A stretch of DNA of 64,000 bases from Bacteroidota bacterium (GTDB taxonomy: Bacteria; Bacteroidota; Bacteroidia; SXHM01): the NCBI GenBank assembly GCA_947479755.1, contig CANKAM010000004.1, positions 62,001 through 126,000 of the forward strand. The letters are read 5' to 3'. This document shows positions 1 to 9,033 of this stretch, piece after piece. The first letter of the stretch is position 1. Each line of letters starts with the position of its first letter. The notes below the pieces were generated by a model, which was not told the origin of the DNA, searched no databases, and saw only the letters and a list, made by a program, of their open reading frames with translations. The position numbers were made by a program, and so were the translations under genes.

Positions 1-69
1 TCACCGGGCGGAAAACCCGTTATCATCAAATTATCACTTGACGATTTAGAAAAGAAATTTCAGAAATGA
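1..69 (+). CDS. mutL: DNA mismatch repair protein MutL, C-terminal end (partial)
   Basis: Only the last 22 codons lie in the window, ending at TGA 67-69. The peptide carries a Pro-Gly-Gly-Lys-Pro turn followed by a hydrophobic strand and a DLEKKF helix. This matches the position and pattern of the CPHGRP...EKMF tail of MutL, the C-terminal dimerisation/endonuclease domain of the mismatch-repair nicking protein. The next gene starts inside its last codons (ATG at 66), so the two are translationally coupled. A mutL followed by rhomboid genes is a gene order I associate with Bacteroidota. The assignment rests on a short tail plus context, so it is moderate. Confidence 0.55.
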   Translation, partial: SPGGKPVIIKLSLDDLEKKFQK

Positions 70-806
70 GTTATCAACAATATCGCCCTTCGGGGTTCAG
101 CATACTTCCTCCAGTTGTAAAAAATCTACTGATTATTAATGGCTTATTTTTCTTAGCCACTATTACACTTACTCAATTTGATTTAATTGAAATGCTGGGA
201 TTGCATCCATTCGAGTCGCAGTTATTTAAACCATATCAATTAGTTACGCACTTCTTCATGCATGGTGGGTTTATGCACATTTTCTCGAACATGCTTGCGC
301 TGTGGATGTTTGGAAACGCACTTGAAAATTACTGGGGCGGCAAACGTTTTCTCATTTATTATTTGTTCACAGGATTAGGCGCTGCAGCACTGCACCTTGG
401 AATAATTGAATTCCAAATACACAGCCTATTATCAGACATTTCTCCTGAAAATGTTTCTATTGTAATGAATGACGGAGCAGGAATTTTGGAAGGGTTTCAA
501 AATTATACCGACCCACAAATGGCAAAACTGAATATGCTGCTTAACACTTCAACGGTTGGAGCTTCAGGCGCTGTTTTTGGTGTCTTGCTTGCATTCGGAA
601 TGATGTTCCCTAACACAATAATCTATGTTTATTTTGCGTTACCAATCAAAGCAAAATACTTTGTAATGCTTTACGGTGCTTTTGAGCTTTACTCAGGAAT
701 ACAAAATAATCCGAGTGATAATGTTGCACACTTTGCACATATCGGAGGTATGATTTTTGGTTATTTCCTTATCCGCTTCTGGAACAAAAACCGACATACC
801 TTTTAG
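66..806 (+). CDS. Rhomboid family intramembrane serine protease (first of a pair)
   Basis: A 246-residue polytopic inner-membrane protein with about six transmembrane helices. It carries the rhomboid Ser-His dyad: GASG with the nucleophile Ser167 in one helix and AHFAHIGG with His225 in a later one. The upstream helix has the usual His-rich signature (HFFMHGGFMHIFSN, His66/His71/Asn75) that forms the oxyanion site. Rhomboids cleave transmembrane segments of substrate proteins within the bilayer; the substrate here is unknown. The start overlaps the preceding mutL stop, and the next gene, also a rhomboid, begins three bases after this stop, so all three are probably one transcript. Fold and active site are clear. 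Confidence 0.93.
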   Translation: MSYQQYRPSGFSILPPVVKNLLIINGLFFLATITLTQFDLIEMLGLHPFESQLFKPYQLVTHFFMHGGFMHIFSNMLALWMFGNALENYWGGKRFLIYYLFTGLGAAALHLGIIEFQIHSLLSDISPENVSIVMNDGAGILEGFQNYTDPQMAKLNMLLNTSTVGASGAVFGVLLAFGMMFPNTIIYVYFALPIKAKYFVMLYGAFELYSGIQNNPSDNVAHFAHIGGMIFGYFLIRFWNKNRHTF

Positions 807-809
807 TGC

Positions 810-1718
810 ATGAGTTCCTTTGCTGATGATATAAAATCACCTTTCAGAACGGGAAACAGTGTCGGGCAATTGCTCGTCATCAACATTTCCGTTTTTCTTG
901 CACTGGTAATTTTTCAGTTCATCTTAACCATTTCCGGTTTTCCACCGGATGAAAGTTCTTCTATTTTTCATAGCGTAGTGAGTTGGATTGCTGTGCCTAT
1001 GCATTTTAATGAATTGCTTTACAAACCATGGACTTTTTTCACGTATATGTTTGTACATTACAGCCTGTGGCACATCTTCGGAAATATGTTAATGCTGTTT
1101 GTTTTCGGAAAGATCTTTCAGGAATATGCAAGCAGTAAAAGAGTTTTTGCAGTTTATATGTATGGTGCTTTAATAGGAGCTTTATTGGCATTGATTACCT
1201 ATCAATTTATTCCAACATTTAAATTGCATGCTCCTGCGGATTTTATGGTGGGCGCAAGTGCAGGGGTTATGGCTATTGTACTTGCTGCTGCAACGCTGGT
1301 TCCTGATTATGTCTTACACCTTCTTCTTATCGGTCCTGTAAGATTGAAATACATTGCACTGTTTGTAGTAGTGCTGGATATGATTGGAGTAACTTATTTC
1401 GATAATGCTGGTGGCCATCTTTCACATCTTGGCGGTGCATTATTCGGTTATGTATTTGTCGCACAAATGAAAAAGGGAAAAGATTTATCATCAGGGTTTA
1501 ACAGTTTTATTTTTCGTCTGAAACAATTATTTCAAAGAAAGTCTAAAATAAAAGTTGTTCACAAGCGTTCTATAAGTGACGAAGAGTATAACCTAAAACG
1601 AAAAATAAGACAAGAAGAAATAGATGAAATATTAGACAAGATTTCATCTTCGGGTTATGAAAGTCTGACTAAAAAAGAAAAAGAAATTCTGTTTAAAGCG
1701 AGTAATGAAAACAAGTAA
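810..1718 (+). CDS. Rhomboid family intramembrane serine protease with C-terminal extension
   Basis: A second rhomboid, 302 residues. The catalytic Ser150 sits in VGASAG and His206 in GGHLSHLGG; the loop helix has FVHYSLWHIFGNM. After the membrane core (about residues 20-220) there is a basic linker and an 80-residue cytosolic tail rich in charged residues, ending with a predicted helix pair (EEIDEILDKISSSGYESL followed by TKKEKEILFKAS). That tail is typical of one Bacteroidota rhomboid subfamily (I believe DUF6576) and is absent from the first copy. The two copies are not recent duplicates because sequence identity by eye is low. The following gene begins directly after this stop (TAA then ATG), indicating an operon. 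Confidence 0.92.
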   Translation: MSSFADDIKSPFRTGNSVGQLLVINISVFLALVIFQFILTISGFPPDESSSIFHSVVSWIAVPMHFNELLYKPWTFFTYMFVHYSLWHIFGNMLMLFVFGKIFQEYASSKRVFAVYMYGALIGALLALITYQFIPTFKLHAPADFMVGASAGVMAIVLAAATLVPDYVLHLLLIGPVRLKYIALFVVVLDMIGVTYFDNAGGHLSHLGGALFGYVFVAQMKKGKDLSSGFNSFIFRLKQLFQRKSKIKVVHKRSISDEEYNLKRKIRQEEIDEILDKISSSGYESLTKKEKEILFKASNENK

Positions 1719-2822
1719 ATGAAAAATCTGTCGCTCTTTAACAAGATTGTTTTTTTCTTCAACCTTCTCGCTGAATTTGCACTGCTACTCTCCTATCTCG
1801 CATCATTTATTAGTCCTGAAAAGGCTTGGTATCTCGCATTTTTCGGGTTGGCTTATCCGTTTATCCTTATCATAAATATACTGTTTGTTATTTACTGGGC
1901 GGTGCAAATTAAATTGCAGTTTCTCGTTTCACTGATCACGATTGCAATCGGTTATCAATTTATTCTCGCGTCTTACAGTTTTGGAAACAAAGAACAAACA
2001 ACCGGTGAAAATGCAATCAAGGTTTTAAGTTACAATGTTCGCCTGTTTGATCTTTACAACTGGAGTGGAAACACCGGCACACGCGATAAGATTATGACTT
2101 TATTCAAAGAAGAAAAACCTCAAATCCTCTGTATCCAGGAATTTTTTCATGACAACACCGGGTATTTTCCTACTATCAATTCTGTCAAAGAAATCGATGG
2201 GATAAAAAGATACTATTTCCATGATTATGTAAGCATGAATGATACCGCCTGGTGGGGTATTGCATTATTTACTTCCTTTCCTATTGTTGATAAAGGCGTA
2301 ATAGAATTTGAAAAAAGTCATGGCAACCTTTGTATTTATGTTGACCTGAAAATAAATGACGACACCATCCGTGTTTATAATGCTCACCTACAATCTATAA
2401 AGTTTAAGCCCGAAGATTATCAGACAATGGAGCAAATTGAAAACTATAAAAATGAAAATAATCTTTCTCTTATTTCAGGTAAACGAATTATCTGGCGGTT
2501 AAAAGAAGCCTTTGAAAAACGGGCTAAACAGGTTGATATAATTTCAGAACATGTTAAAGATTGTCCTTACGAAGTGTTAATTTGCGGTGATTTCAATGAC
2601 ACTCCGGCTTCATACACCTATCATAACTTAACCAAAGATCTTGATGATGCTTTCCTTGAAAGTGGTAATGGTTTCGGAAATACATACATCGGAAAAGCAC
2701 CTTCTTTCCGAATTGACTATATCCTTCACAGCCCGGCAATCACCTCATCAGGGTTCAGAGTTTTACCCGAAAAACTTTCTGACCATCACGCTGTGAGTTG
2801 TTTTATTGAATTGAATGATTAA
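1719..2822 (+). CDS. Membrane-anchored endonuclease/exonuclease/phosphatase family protein
   Basis: A 367-residue protein. Residues 1-90 contain three hydrophobic segments, so it is anchored in the inner membrane. Residues 100-365 form an EEP (DNase I/AP-endonuclease-like) hydrolase domain. The ordered motifs are visible: SYNVRLFD (metal site), CIQEF (Glu ligand), NAHLQS, CGDFNDTP (the Asp/Asn catalytic pair), RIDYIL and SDHHAV (the terminal catalytic His). Family members hydrolyse phosphodiesters in nucleic acids or lipids; the substrate cannot be told from sequence. It follows two rhomboids without a gap, a common arrangement in the phylum. Confidence 0.88.
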   Translation: MKNLSLFNKIVFFFNLLAEFALLLSYLASFISPEKAWYLAFFGLAYPFILIINILFVIYWAVQIKLQFLVSLITIAIGYQFILASYSFGNKEQTTGENAIKVLSYNVRLFDLYNWSGNTGTRDKIMTLFKEEKPQILCIQEFFHDNTGYFPTINSVKEIDGIKRYYFHDYVSMNDTAWWGIALFTSFPIVDKGVIEFEKSHGNLCIYVDLKINDDTIRVYNAHLQSIKFKPEDYQTMEQIENYKNENNLSLISGKRIIWRLKEAFEKRAKQVDIISEHVKDCPYEVLICGDFNDTPASYTYHNLTKDLDDAFLESGNGFGNTYIGKAPSFRIDYILHSPAITSSGFRVLPEKLSDHHAVSCFIELND

Positions 2823-2872
2823 CCGATTATTTTTTTGATTTATTTCACACCATAAATTTAAAGACAAAAAAC

Positions 2873-4180
2873 GTGAGCAAATTTGAAATAACCGGTGGTC
2901 TTCGTCTAAAAGGCGAATTAGTTCCGCAAGGCGCAAAAAACGAAGCATTGCAGGTTATCTGCGCTGTTCTTCTTACTCCCGAAAAAGTTACCATCAGCAA
3001 TATACCTGACATCAGGGATGTGAACAAGCTCATTGAATTACTCGCTGCGCTTGGTGTGAAAGTGGAGAAAACAGGACACGAAGAATTCACTTTTCAGGCA
3101 GATACTGTTGATTTAGAATTTCTAAACTCCGACAATTTCAAAAAACTAGCTTCAGGTTTGAGAGGCTCAATTATGATTGTTGGTCCTCTACTAGCACGTT
3201 TTGGCAAAGGATATATTCCAAGTCCGGGTGGCGATAAAATAGGGCGCAGAAGATTAGATACCCACTTTATCGGTTTCCAAAATCTGGGAGCAAAATTCAT
3301 TTACGACTCTGCCACTAAATTTTATAAAGTAGAGGCTAACAAGCTGCAGGGCTGTTATATGCTTTTAGATGAAGCTTCTGTGACAGGAACTGCTAATATT
3401 GTGATGGCTGCGGCAATGGCAAAAGGAACAACCACCATTTACAATGCCGCCTGCGAGCCATACGTGCAGCAACTCTGCAAAATGCTGAACAGCATGGGCG
3501 CTAAAATTTCAGGTATAGGTTCTAATATGCTTACTGTAGAGGGCGTAGATTCGATGACCGGCTGCAAACACCGCCTGCTTCCCGATATGGTTGAAATAGG
3601 CAGTTTCATTGGTCTTGCCGCCATGACACAAAGCGAAATCACTATCAAAAATGTTGGCTACGAACACCTCGGAATTATTCCTGACACATTCAAACGACTG
3701 GGAATAAAATTGGAACGCAGGGGCGATGATATTTATATTCCTGCGCAGGAACACTATGAGATTGATACGTTTATTGACGGTTCCATTCTTACTGTTGCCG
3801 ATGCAATCTGGCCGGGTTTTACGCCTGACTTAATCAGTATTGTTCTTGTTGTGGCAACTCAGGCAAAAGGCAGTGTTCTTATTCACCAGAAAATGTTTGA
3901 GAGCCGTTTGTTCTTTGTGGATAAACTGATTGACATGGGCGCACAGATTATTCTATGCGACCCGCACCGTGCAACTGTAATTGGTATGGACAAAAAACAT
4001 TCCCTAAAAGGAATTGAAATGACTTCGCCTGATATACGCGCAGGAAATGCACTATTGATTGCTGCACTTTCTGCTAAAGGAAAAAGCACTATTCACAACA
4101 TTGAGCAGATTGACCGCGGCTACCAGCATATTGATGAAAGACTGAATAAAATCGGGGCAAACATTGTAAGAATAGATTAA
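2873..4180 (+). CDS. murA: UDP-N-acetylglucosamine 1-carboxyvinyltransferase, Asp-type
   Basis: This enzyme transfers enolpyruvate from PEP to UDP-GlcNAc, the first committed step of peptidoglycan synthesis in the cytosol. The 435 residues match the family length and the EPSP-synthase-like fold. Lys22-Asn23 in QGAKNEAL are the conserved catalytic pair. The loop that usually reads PGGCxIGxRP here reads PSPGGDKIGRRRLD, so the Cys that forms an adduct with fosfomycin is Asp121. The same exchange is known in naturally fosfomycin-insensitive MurA enzymes such as those of mycobacteria and chlamydiae. The start is GTG; no in-frame ATG lies upstream. It stands 50 bases after the previous gene and may be on its own transcript. 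Confidence 0.95.
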   Translation: MSKFEITGGLRLKGELVPQGAKNEALQVICAVLLTPEKVTISNIPDIRDVNKLIELLAALGVKVEKTGHEEFTFQADTVDLEFLNSDNFKKLASGLRGSIMIVGPLLARFGKGYIPSPGGDKIGRRRLDTHFIGFQNLGAKFIYDSATKFYKVEANKLQGCYMLLDEASVTGTANIVMAAAMAKGTTTIYNAACEPYVQQLCKMLNSMGAKISGIGSNMLTVEGVDSMTGCKHRLLPDMVEIGSFIGLAAMTQSEITIKNVGYEHLGIIPDTFKRLGIKLERRGDDIYIPAQEHYEIDTFIDGSILTVADAIWPGFTPDLISIVLVVATQAKGSVLIHQKMFESRLFFVDKLIDMGAQIILCDPHRATVIGMDKKHSLKGIEMTSPDIRAGNALLIAALSAKGKSTIHNIEQIDRGYQHIDERLNKIGANIVRID

Positions 4181-4204
4181 AACTTTTTGGGCAACATTAT
4201 TGTT

Positions 4205-4212
4205 TAACTTTG
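4205..4212 (+). promoter_or_regulatory. Bacteroidota -7 promoter element (TAnnTTTG)
   Basis: TAACTTTG followed by C, with a TTTTTG 15 bases upstream as a possible -33 element (a little closer than usual). It lies 20 bases before the chosen ATG of the thioredoxin gene. This supports the ATG at 4233 rather than the upstream TTG at 4200, which would fall before the transcription start. Confidence 0.55.
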
Positions 4213-4232
4213 CAAAACATAAAAAACTAAAC

Positions 4233-4775
4233 ATGAACAAATCACTTTTTCTTTCATTTATTACTCTTATTATTTTTCAGGCTGGAACTTATGCTCAAAC
4301 CGGAGCAACTGCAACCTCACCTAAAATTGGATTAGCTGTAGGCGACATTGCTCCCGAACTTAAATTCAAAAATCCTGAAGGTGTTGAAATGGCACTTTCA
4401 TCTTTAAAAGGTAAAATTGTATTGATTGACTTTTGGGCTTCGTGGTGCCGCCCTTGCCGTATGGAAAATCCTAATGTAGTTGCAGCTTACAACAAATATA
4501 AAGATGCAAACTTTACACGTGGAAAAGGCTTTACTGTTTTTGGTGTATCACTTGACCAGAATGGTCAGGGTTGGAAAAATGCAATTATTCAGGATGGCTT
4601 GATTTGGGATACACATGTAAGTGATTTAATGGGCTGGAATTCTGCAGCTGCTGCCATGTACGGTGTTCGCGGAATCCCTACCAACTGGCTCATTGACGGC
4701 AAAGGAATTATCATTGGGCAAAACCTGCGTGGTCCTGCTTTGGAACAAGCGATTGACCAGATTATCGCCAAATAA
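4233..4775 (+). CDS. TlpA-like periplasmic thioredoxin-fold protein
   Basis: A 180-residue secreted thiol-disulfide oxidoreductase. The N-terminus is a signal peptide ending near TYAQ, followed by a short linker and a TlpA/ResA-like thioredoxin domain. The active site is FWASWCRPCR (CxxC), and the cis-Pro loop is RGIPTNWLID. Proteins of this type reduce disulfides or maintain cytochrome and lipoprotein thiols in the periplasm; the partner is unknown. I start it at the ATG 4233 because a promoter element sits just before and the signal peptide begins there; an in-frame TTG at 4200 would add 11 residues. A strong terminator follows, so it is monocistronic. Confidence 0.9.
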   Translation: MNKSLFLSFITLIIFQAGTYAQTGATATSPKIGLAVGDIAPELKFKNPEGVEMALSSLKGKIVLIDFWASWCRPCRMENPNVVAAYNKYKDANFTRGKGFTVFGVSLDQNGQGWKNAIIQDGLIWDTHVSDLMGWNSAAAAMYGVRGIPTNWLIDGKGIIIGQNLRGPALEQAIDQIIAK

Positions 4776-4809
4776 TTAAGCGTTAGAGCCTGTTTAATAT
4801 ATTTTAAGT

Positions 4810-4836
4810 CAAAGGCAGGCGGTTCGCCTGCCTTTG
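4810..4836 (+). terminator. Intrinsic terminator after the thioredoxin gene
   Basis: A perfect 12-bp stem (CAAAGGCAGGCG / CGCCTGCCTTTG) with a 3-base loop, followed by TTATTTTTG. It lies 35 bases after the TlpA-like stop codon. The promoter element for grpE starts within the T-rich tail, so the two signals are packed together. Confidence 0.8.
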
Positions 4837-4837
4837 T

Positions 4838-4845
4838 TATTTTTG
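4838..4845 (+). promoter_or_regulatory. -7 promoter element of grpE-dnaJ
   Basis: TATTTTTG followed by CGCC, immediately downstream of the terminator hairpin and 94 bases before the grpE start. I see no CIRCE inverted repeat (the HrcA operator) between here and grpE, so heat control by HrcA is not supported by the sequence. Confidence 0.45.
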
Positions 4846-4939
4846 CGCCTCAATAAAAAATAACGCTGCCAATTTGTCTTAAAACACTTGATGGCAGGCT
4901 ATTTGAAAGGGCAGATTTCACAATTATAATTCAAAAAAG

Positions 4940-5512
4940 ATGACACCGGAAGACAATAAAACAGAAATTCAGGAAAATGAAAATTTACCCCAAGAAACTG
5001 CTGCTGAAGAAAATCAACCTACTGAACAGGAAAACATAATACCGATTACCGAAGCGATTGAAAATATTGAGAAGCAACTCAATGCCAAAGTTGAAGAGTT
5101 GAATGATAAATATATCCGTCTTTATTCAGAGTTTGATAATTACCGCAAACGCACGCAAAAAGAGAAAATTGAACTTCACAAAACTGCAGGAGAAGATATC
5201 TTCAAAATTCTTCTTCCTGTTTTAGATGACTTTGAACGTGCGATGATTGCAATGAATGAATCGAAAGATATTACTGCAGTCAAAGAAGGCGTGGAATTAA
5301 TTTTCAACAAACTGAGAAACGGCCTTCAACAGAAAGGCCTGGCAGCAATGGAAAGCAAAGGACAGGCTTTTGATGCCGATATTCACGAAGCAATAACCAA
5401 TATTCCCGCACCAAGTGAAGATTTGAAAGGCAAAGTGGTTGAAGAACTTGAAAAAGGATATTCACTGAACGGAAAGGTTATTCGTTTCGCAAAAGTTATT
5501 GTAGGAAATTAA
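4940..5512 (+). CDS. grpE: GrpE, nucleotide exchange factor for DnaK
   Basis: A 190-residue cytosolic co-chaperone that releases ADP from DnaK. It has an acidic, disordered N-terminus rich in Glu/Gln (1-40), a long coiled-coil dimerisation helix (about 45-95, including [14 protein letters not shown]), and a C-terminal beta domain with the family patterns [11 protein letters not shown] and [17 protein letters not shown]. It is 10 bases ahead of dnaJ, as in many bacteria, although dnaK itself is not in the window. Length and motifs are typical. Confidence 0.96.
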   Translation: MTPEDNKTEIQENENLPQETAAEENQPTEQENIIPITEAIENIEKQLNAKVEELNDKYIRLYSEFDNYRKRTQKEKIELHKTAGEDIFKILLPVLDDFERAMIAMNESKDITAVKEGVELIFNKLRNGLQQKGLAAMESKGQAFDADIHEAITNIPAPSEDLKGKVVEELEKGYSLNGKVIRFAKVIVGN

Positions 5513-5522
5513 AATTAAGCGA

Positions 5523-6683
5523 ATGGCTAAAAAAGATTTTTACGAAATATTAGGGGTTGCTCGCAATGCGGACGAAGCAGAAATAAAAAAAGCTTACCGC
5601 AAAATGGCATTGAAATATCACCCAGACAAAAATCCGGGTGATAAGGCATCGGAAGACAAGTTCAAGGAAGCTGCTGAAGCGTATGAAATTTTAAGCGCCA
5701 AAGACAAACGCAGTCGTTACGACCAATTTGGCCATGCCGGAATGGGAAATAATGGTGGCGGACATGGCGGTTTCAGTGGTGGTGGAATGAACATGGAAGA
5801 TATTTTCAGCCAGTTTGGTGACATTTTCGGGGGCGGCAGTTTTGGTGGCGGTTTTGGAAGAGGCTCTGGTGGCGGTGGAAGAAGAGTAAACCGTGGCACC
5901 AATCTTCGTGTTAAGGTGAAACTTAATCTTGAGGAAATTGCTAACGGAGCTCAGAAAAAAATAAAGGTTAATAAATACATTTCGTGTACTGGCTGCAAAG
6001 GAACTGGCGCTGAAAATGCTTCAGGGTTTTCAAATTGCACTACCTGTCACGGTTCAGGACAAGTTACAAGAGTAACAGATACCATTCTGGGCAGAATGCA
6101 AACGACTACAACCTGTCCTCATTGCGGTGGTGAAGGAAAAACCATCAAAAACAAATGCAACACTTGTTTTGGTGACGGCATTGTGAAGGGCGATGAAGTA
6201 ATTGAAATAAATATTCCGGCAGGTGTGAGTGATGAAATGCAGCTTTCCATGAATGGAAAAGGTAATGCAGCTGCTCGTGGCGGAATTGCAGGTGATTTAA
6301 TTATCGCCATTGAAGAAGAACCGCATGAACAGTTGAAACGCGATGGAATTAATCTGCACTTCGATTTGCATATAAGTTTTATTGATGCTGCTTTGGGAAC
6401 AAGTATTGAAGTGCCTACCATTGATGGGAAAGCACGCATAAAAATTGAGCCCGGAACGCAAGGTGGAAAAGTATTGCGCCTGCGCGACAAAGGATTGCCG
6501 GACATCAATAACACAAGACATAAAGGAGATATATTGGTTGACATCAACGTATGGACACCAAAAAATTTAAGTGCCGAAGAGCGGACCCAACTTGAAAAAC
6601 TCCGTAGCTCCGAAAACTTTAAACCAAAACCGGATAAAAACGACAAGAGTTTTTTTGAGAAAATGAAAGATTACTTTCATTGA
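5523..6683 (+). CDS. dnaJ: DnaJ, Hsp40 co-chaperone
   Basis: A 386-residue chaperone that delivers unfolded clients to DnaK and stimulates its ATPase. It has a J domain at residues 1-70 with the His33-Pro34-Asp35 motif, a Gly/Phe-rich linker (about 75-125, unusually rich in GGG runs), four CxxCxGxG zinc-binding repeats (about 155-220: [32 protein letters not shown]), and two beta-sandwich client-binding domains. It forms an operon with grpE and is followed by a strong terminator. Confidence 0.97.
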   Translation: MAKKDFYEILGVARNADEAEIKKAYRKMALKYHPDKNPGDKASEDKFKEAAEAYEILSAKDKRSRYDQFGHAGMGNNGGGHGGFSGGGMNMEDIFSQFGDIFGGGSFGGGFGRGSGGGGRRVNRGTNLRVKVKLNLEEIANGAQKKIKVNKYISCTGCKGTGAENASGFSNCTTCHGSGQVTRVTDTILGRMQTTTTCPHCGGEGKTIKNKCNTCFGDGIVKGDEVIEINIPAGVSDEMQLSMNGKGNAAARGGIAGDLIIAIEEEPHEQLKRDGINLHFDLHISFIDAALGTSIEVPTIDGKARIKIEPGTQGGKVLRLRDKGLPDINNTRHKGDILVDINVWTPKNLSAEERTQLEKLRSSENFKPKPDKNDKSFFEKMKDYFH

Positions 6684-6696
6684 TTAAATAAAATAC

Positions 6697-6724
6697 TCCC
6701 TCGCTTATTGCGGGGGATTTTTTT
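6697..6724 (+). terminator. Intrinsic terminator of grpE-dnaJ
   Basis: An 8-bp stem (TCCCTCGC / GCGGGGGA, one G-T pair) with loop TTATT, directly followed by TTTTTTT. It lies 13 bases after the dnaJ stop codon. Confidence 0.85.
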
Positions 6725-6757
6725 GTTACTTAGTATCAGATTTAATATCAGAAATTC

Positions 6758-7693
6758 ATGGAGATTTTTAAAGCAGAAAATATTACCAAGCGCTTTGCAA
6801 CGCATCTTGCATTGGATGATGTGAGCATCAGCGTGAGAGAAAACAGCATTTTTGGTTTACTCGGTCCGAATGGTGCTGGAAAAACCACGCTCATCAGAAT
6901 GATTACGCAAATCACAGCGCCTGATAGCGGAAATCTTTTTTTTCATGGAAGAAAGCTCATTCCTGCTGATACCGAAAAAATTGGTTACCTGCCGGAAGAG
7001 CGCGGCTTGTATAAAAAGATGGAAGTGGGCGAGCAAGCTCTCTATCTTGCACAGTTGAAAGGTTTGAGCCGTAAAGATGCACTTGCAAAATTGAAATACT
7101 GGTTTGAAAAATTTGAAATAGAAAGCTGGTGGAAAAAGAAAGTGGAAGAACTATCAAAAGGTATGGCGCAGAAAGTTCAGTTCATCGTTACCATTCTGCA
7201 CGAACCGGAACTACTCATACTGGATGAGCCATTCAGCGGATTTGACCCTATTAATACGAATATCATTAAAGAAGAAATCCTACGTCTGAAAAAAAATGGA
7301 ACAACCATTATTTTCTCAACACACAACATGGGTTCAGTGGAAGAATTGTGTGATGATATTGCACTGATTAATCAATCGCAAAAAATATTGGATGGCTCTG
7401 TTTCTGAAATCCGGTCGGCTTATAAAAATAATATCTGGGAAGTTGCCTATCTTGATCAAAGTGGAAGCGGATTGCAGCTTCCCGAAGGTTTTGACTTACT
7501 TGCCACCGAAGAGGAAGACGGCAAAAAAATGGCGAGAGTAAAAATCGGAAATCACAATTCAAACGAGTTGCTATCTGCACTTATTCCTCATGTAAGTATC
7601 GTTTCATTTAAAGAAGAAATTCCTACGATGAATGATATTTTTATTCAGAAAGTGAACGAAATGAACGCTTCAAAAAAACTTGCTAATGCATAA
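6758..7693 (+). CDS. ABC transporter ATP-binding protein (NatA/ABC-2 type)
   Basis: A 311-residue cytosolic ATPase of an ABC-2 exporter. Walker A is GPNGAGKTT (36-44), the signature is LSKGMAQK near 131, Walker B is LLILDEPFSGFDP near 150, and the H-loop is FSTHNM. An extra C-terminal domain (about 215-311) is of the kind found in NatA-like ATPases (DUF4162). Its partner permease starts inside its last codons, so the two form one exporter. The substrate cannot be deduced; NatAB homologues export sodium, others lipids or antibiotics. Confidence 0.9.
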   Translation: MEIFKAENITKRFATHLALDDVSISVRENSIFGLLGPNGAGKTTLIRMITQITAPDSGNLFFHGRKLIPADTEKIGYLPEERGLYKKMEVGEQALYLAQLKGLSRKDALAKLKYWFEKFEIESWWKKKVEELSKGMAQKVQFIVTILHEPELLILDEPFSGFDPINTNIIKEEILRLKKNGTTIIFSTHNMGSVEELCDDIALINQSQKILDGSVSEIRSAYKNNIWEVAYLDQSGSGLQLPEGFDLLATEEEDGKKMARVKIGNHNSNELLSALIPHVSIVSFKEEIPTMNDIFIQKVNEMNASKKLANA

Positions 7694-9023
7694 AATATTA
7701 CTCATCATAAAACGCGAATACCTTACACGGGTAAAACAAAAGTCATTCATCATCATGACTATTCTTGGCCCGCTGCTTATGGGCGCATTGTTTGTAGTAC
7801 CTATTTGGGTTGCAACACAGGAAGATGAAAAAACAGATGTACTGGTGGTGGATGAAAGTCATTTATTTGACACCAGTTTCCCAGACAAAGAAAATATGAA
7901 ATTCCATTTTGTGAAAGACATGGCAATTACAGAAGCCGAGAAGCAATTGGAAGAAGATTATTATTCTGCGGTGCTTTACATTCCACAGAATATCATCAAC
8001 AGCAATGGCGCAGAAATAATTTACAAAAAACAACCAGGCTTCAACACCATTTTGTTTATTGAAACCTCTATTGAAAATGAACTTGAAGGTCTGAAATTAT
8101 CAGAAGCCGGAATTGATAAAAAAACACTTGCTGCAGCTAAAACCGACATTAAAATGCGGAAGAGCAAATATGAAAGCGGAGTGAAAGAAAGTAAGAATAC
8201 AGAGTTGAGCATGGTGGTTGGAATGTTGGGCGGTGTATTGATTTATTTTTTCATTTTCCTTTACGGGGCTCAGGTTATGCGCGGTGTTATTGAAGAAAAA
8301 TCTAGCAGAATTGTAGAAGTAATTATTTCTTCTGTAAAACCATTTCAACTAATGATGGGAAAAATTATCGGTATCGCCATGGTGGGATTAACACAGTTTT
8401 TACTTTGGATAATATTAACTACAACTATTGTTTCTGCCGCAAAAGGATTTTTGGGTGTAGATAAAAGTACATTGCCGACACCTGTTCCGATGGAACAAAC
8501 ATTGAATGGGCAACAATCACCTCTACAACCAAATCTACCTGCAAATCAAACTGACAGCGAAGACATGGACGAACTCTGGAAAAGCATTGACAAAATCAAT
8601 TTCCCTTTGCTGATTGGCGTATTTATCTTCTATTTTATTGGCGGGTATTTGCTTTACGGAGCGTTGTTTGCCGCTGTTGGTTCAGCGGTTGACAATGAAG
8701 CCGACACACAGCAATTCATGTTGCCTATTACCATTCCGCTCATTCTTTCATTTGTAATGGCGCAGTTTGTTATGAATAATCCAGAAGGTCCTATGGCGTT
8801 CTGGCTTTCTATAATTCCATTTACATCGCCAATAATTATGATGGTGCGCCTGCCTTTCGGGATACCTTATCCTTACACAGATTTATGGATTTCAATGGCG
8901 TTGTTGGTTGTCGGTTTTATTGCAACCACCTGGTTTGCTGGAAAAATTTACCGAACGGGAATTTTGATGTATGGCAAAAAAGTGAACTACAAAGAATTAT
9001 GGAAATGGATTCGTTATCACTAA
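7686..9023 (+). CDS. ABC-2 type transporter permease (NatB-like)
   Basis: A 445-residue integral membrane protein. One helix lies near residues 20-40, then a periplasmic domain of about 130 residues, then five or six helices in the second half, with EEKSSRIVEVIISSVKP in the conserved loop that docks on the ATPase. The ATG at 7686 overlaps the stop of the ATPase gene by 8 bases, indicating translational coupling. A TTG two codons further up is the only alternative start. A Pro/Gln-rich stretch (about 262-290) between helices is low complexity and probably extracytoplasmic. Confidence 0.88.
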   Translation: MHKILLIIKREYLTRVKQKSFIIMTILGPLLMGALFVVPIWVATQEDEKTDVLVVDESHLFDTSFPDKENMKFHFVKDMAITEAEKQLEEDYYSAVLYIPQNIINSNGAEIIYKKQPGFNTILFIETSIENELEGLKLSEAGIDKKTLAAAKTDIKMRKSKYESGVKESKNTELSMVVGMLGGVLIYFFIFLYGAQVMRGVIEEKSSRIVEVIISSVKPFQLMMGKIIGIAMVGLTQFLLWIILTTTIVSAAKGFLGVDKSTLPTPVPMEQTLNGQQSPLQPNLPANQTDSEDMDELWKSIDKINFPLLIGVFIFYFIGGYLLYGALFAAVGSAVDNEADTQQFMLPITIPLILSFVMAQFVMNNPEGPMAFWLSIIPFTSPIIMMVRLPFGIPYPYTDLWISMALLVVGFIATTWFAGKIYRTGILMYGKKVNYKELWKWIRYH

Positions 9024-9033
9024 GATAAAACTT

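Noticed and set aside
2873-4180. MurA as an inactive paralogue
   Set aside because: Lys22/Asn23 and the rest of the active site are intact, and Asp at this place is known in active enzymes.
4846-4939. HrcA/CIRCE operator before grpE
   Set aside because: The typical TTAGCACTC-N9-GAGTGCTAA pattern is not present between the promoter and grpE.
6119-6646. A 175-codon reading frame antisense to dnaJ
   Set aside because: dnaJ is certain; the antisense product is low in recognisable structure and rich in Ser/Phe/Leu as expected of a shadow.
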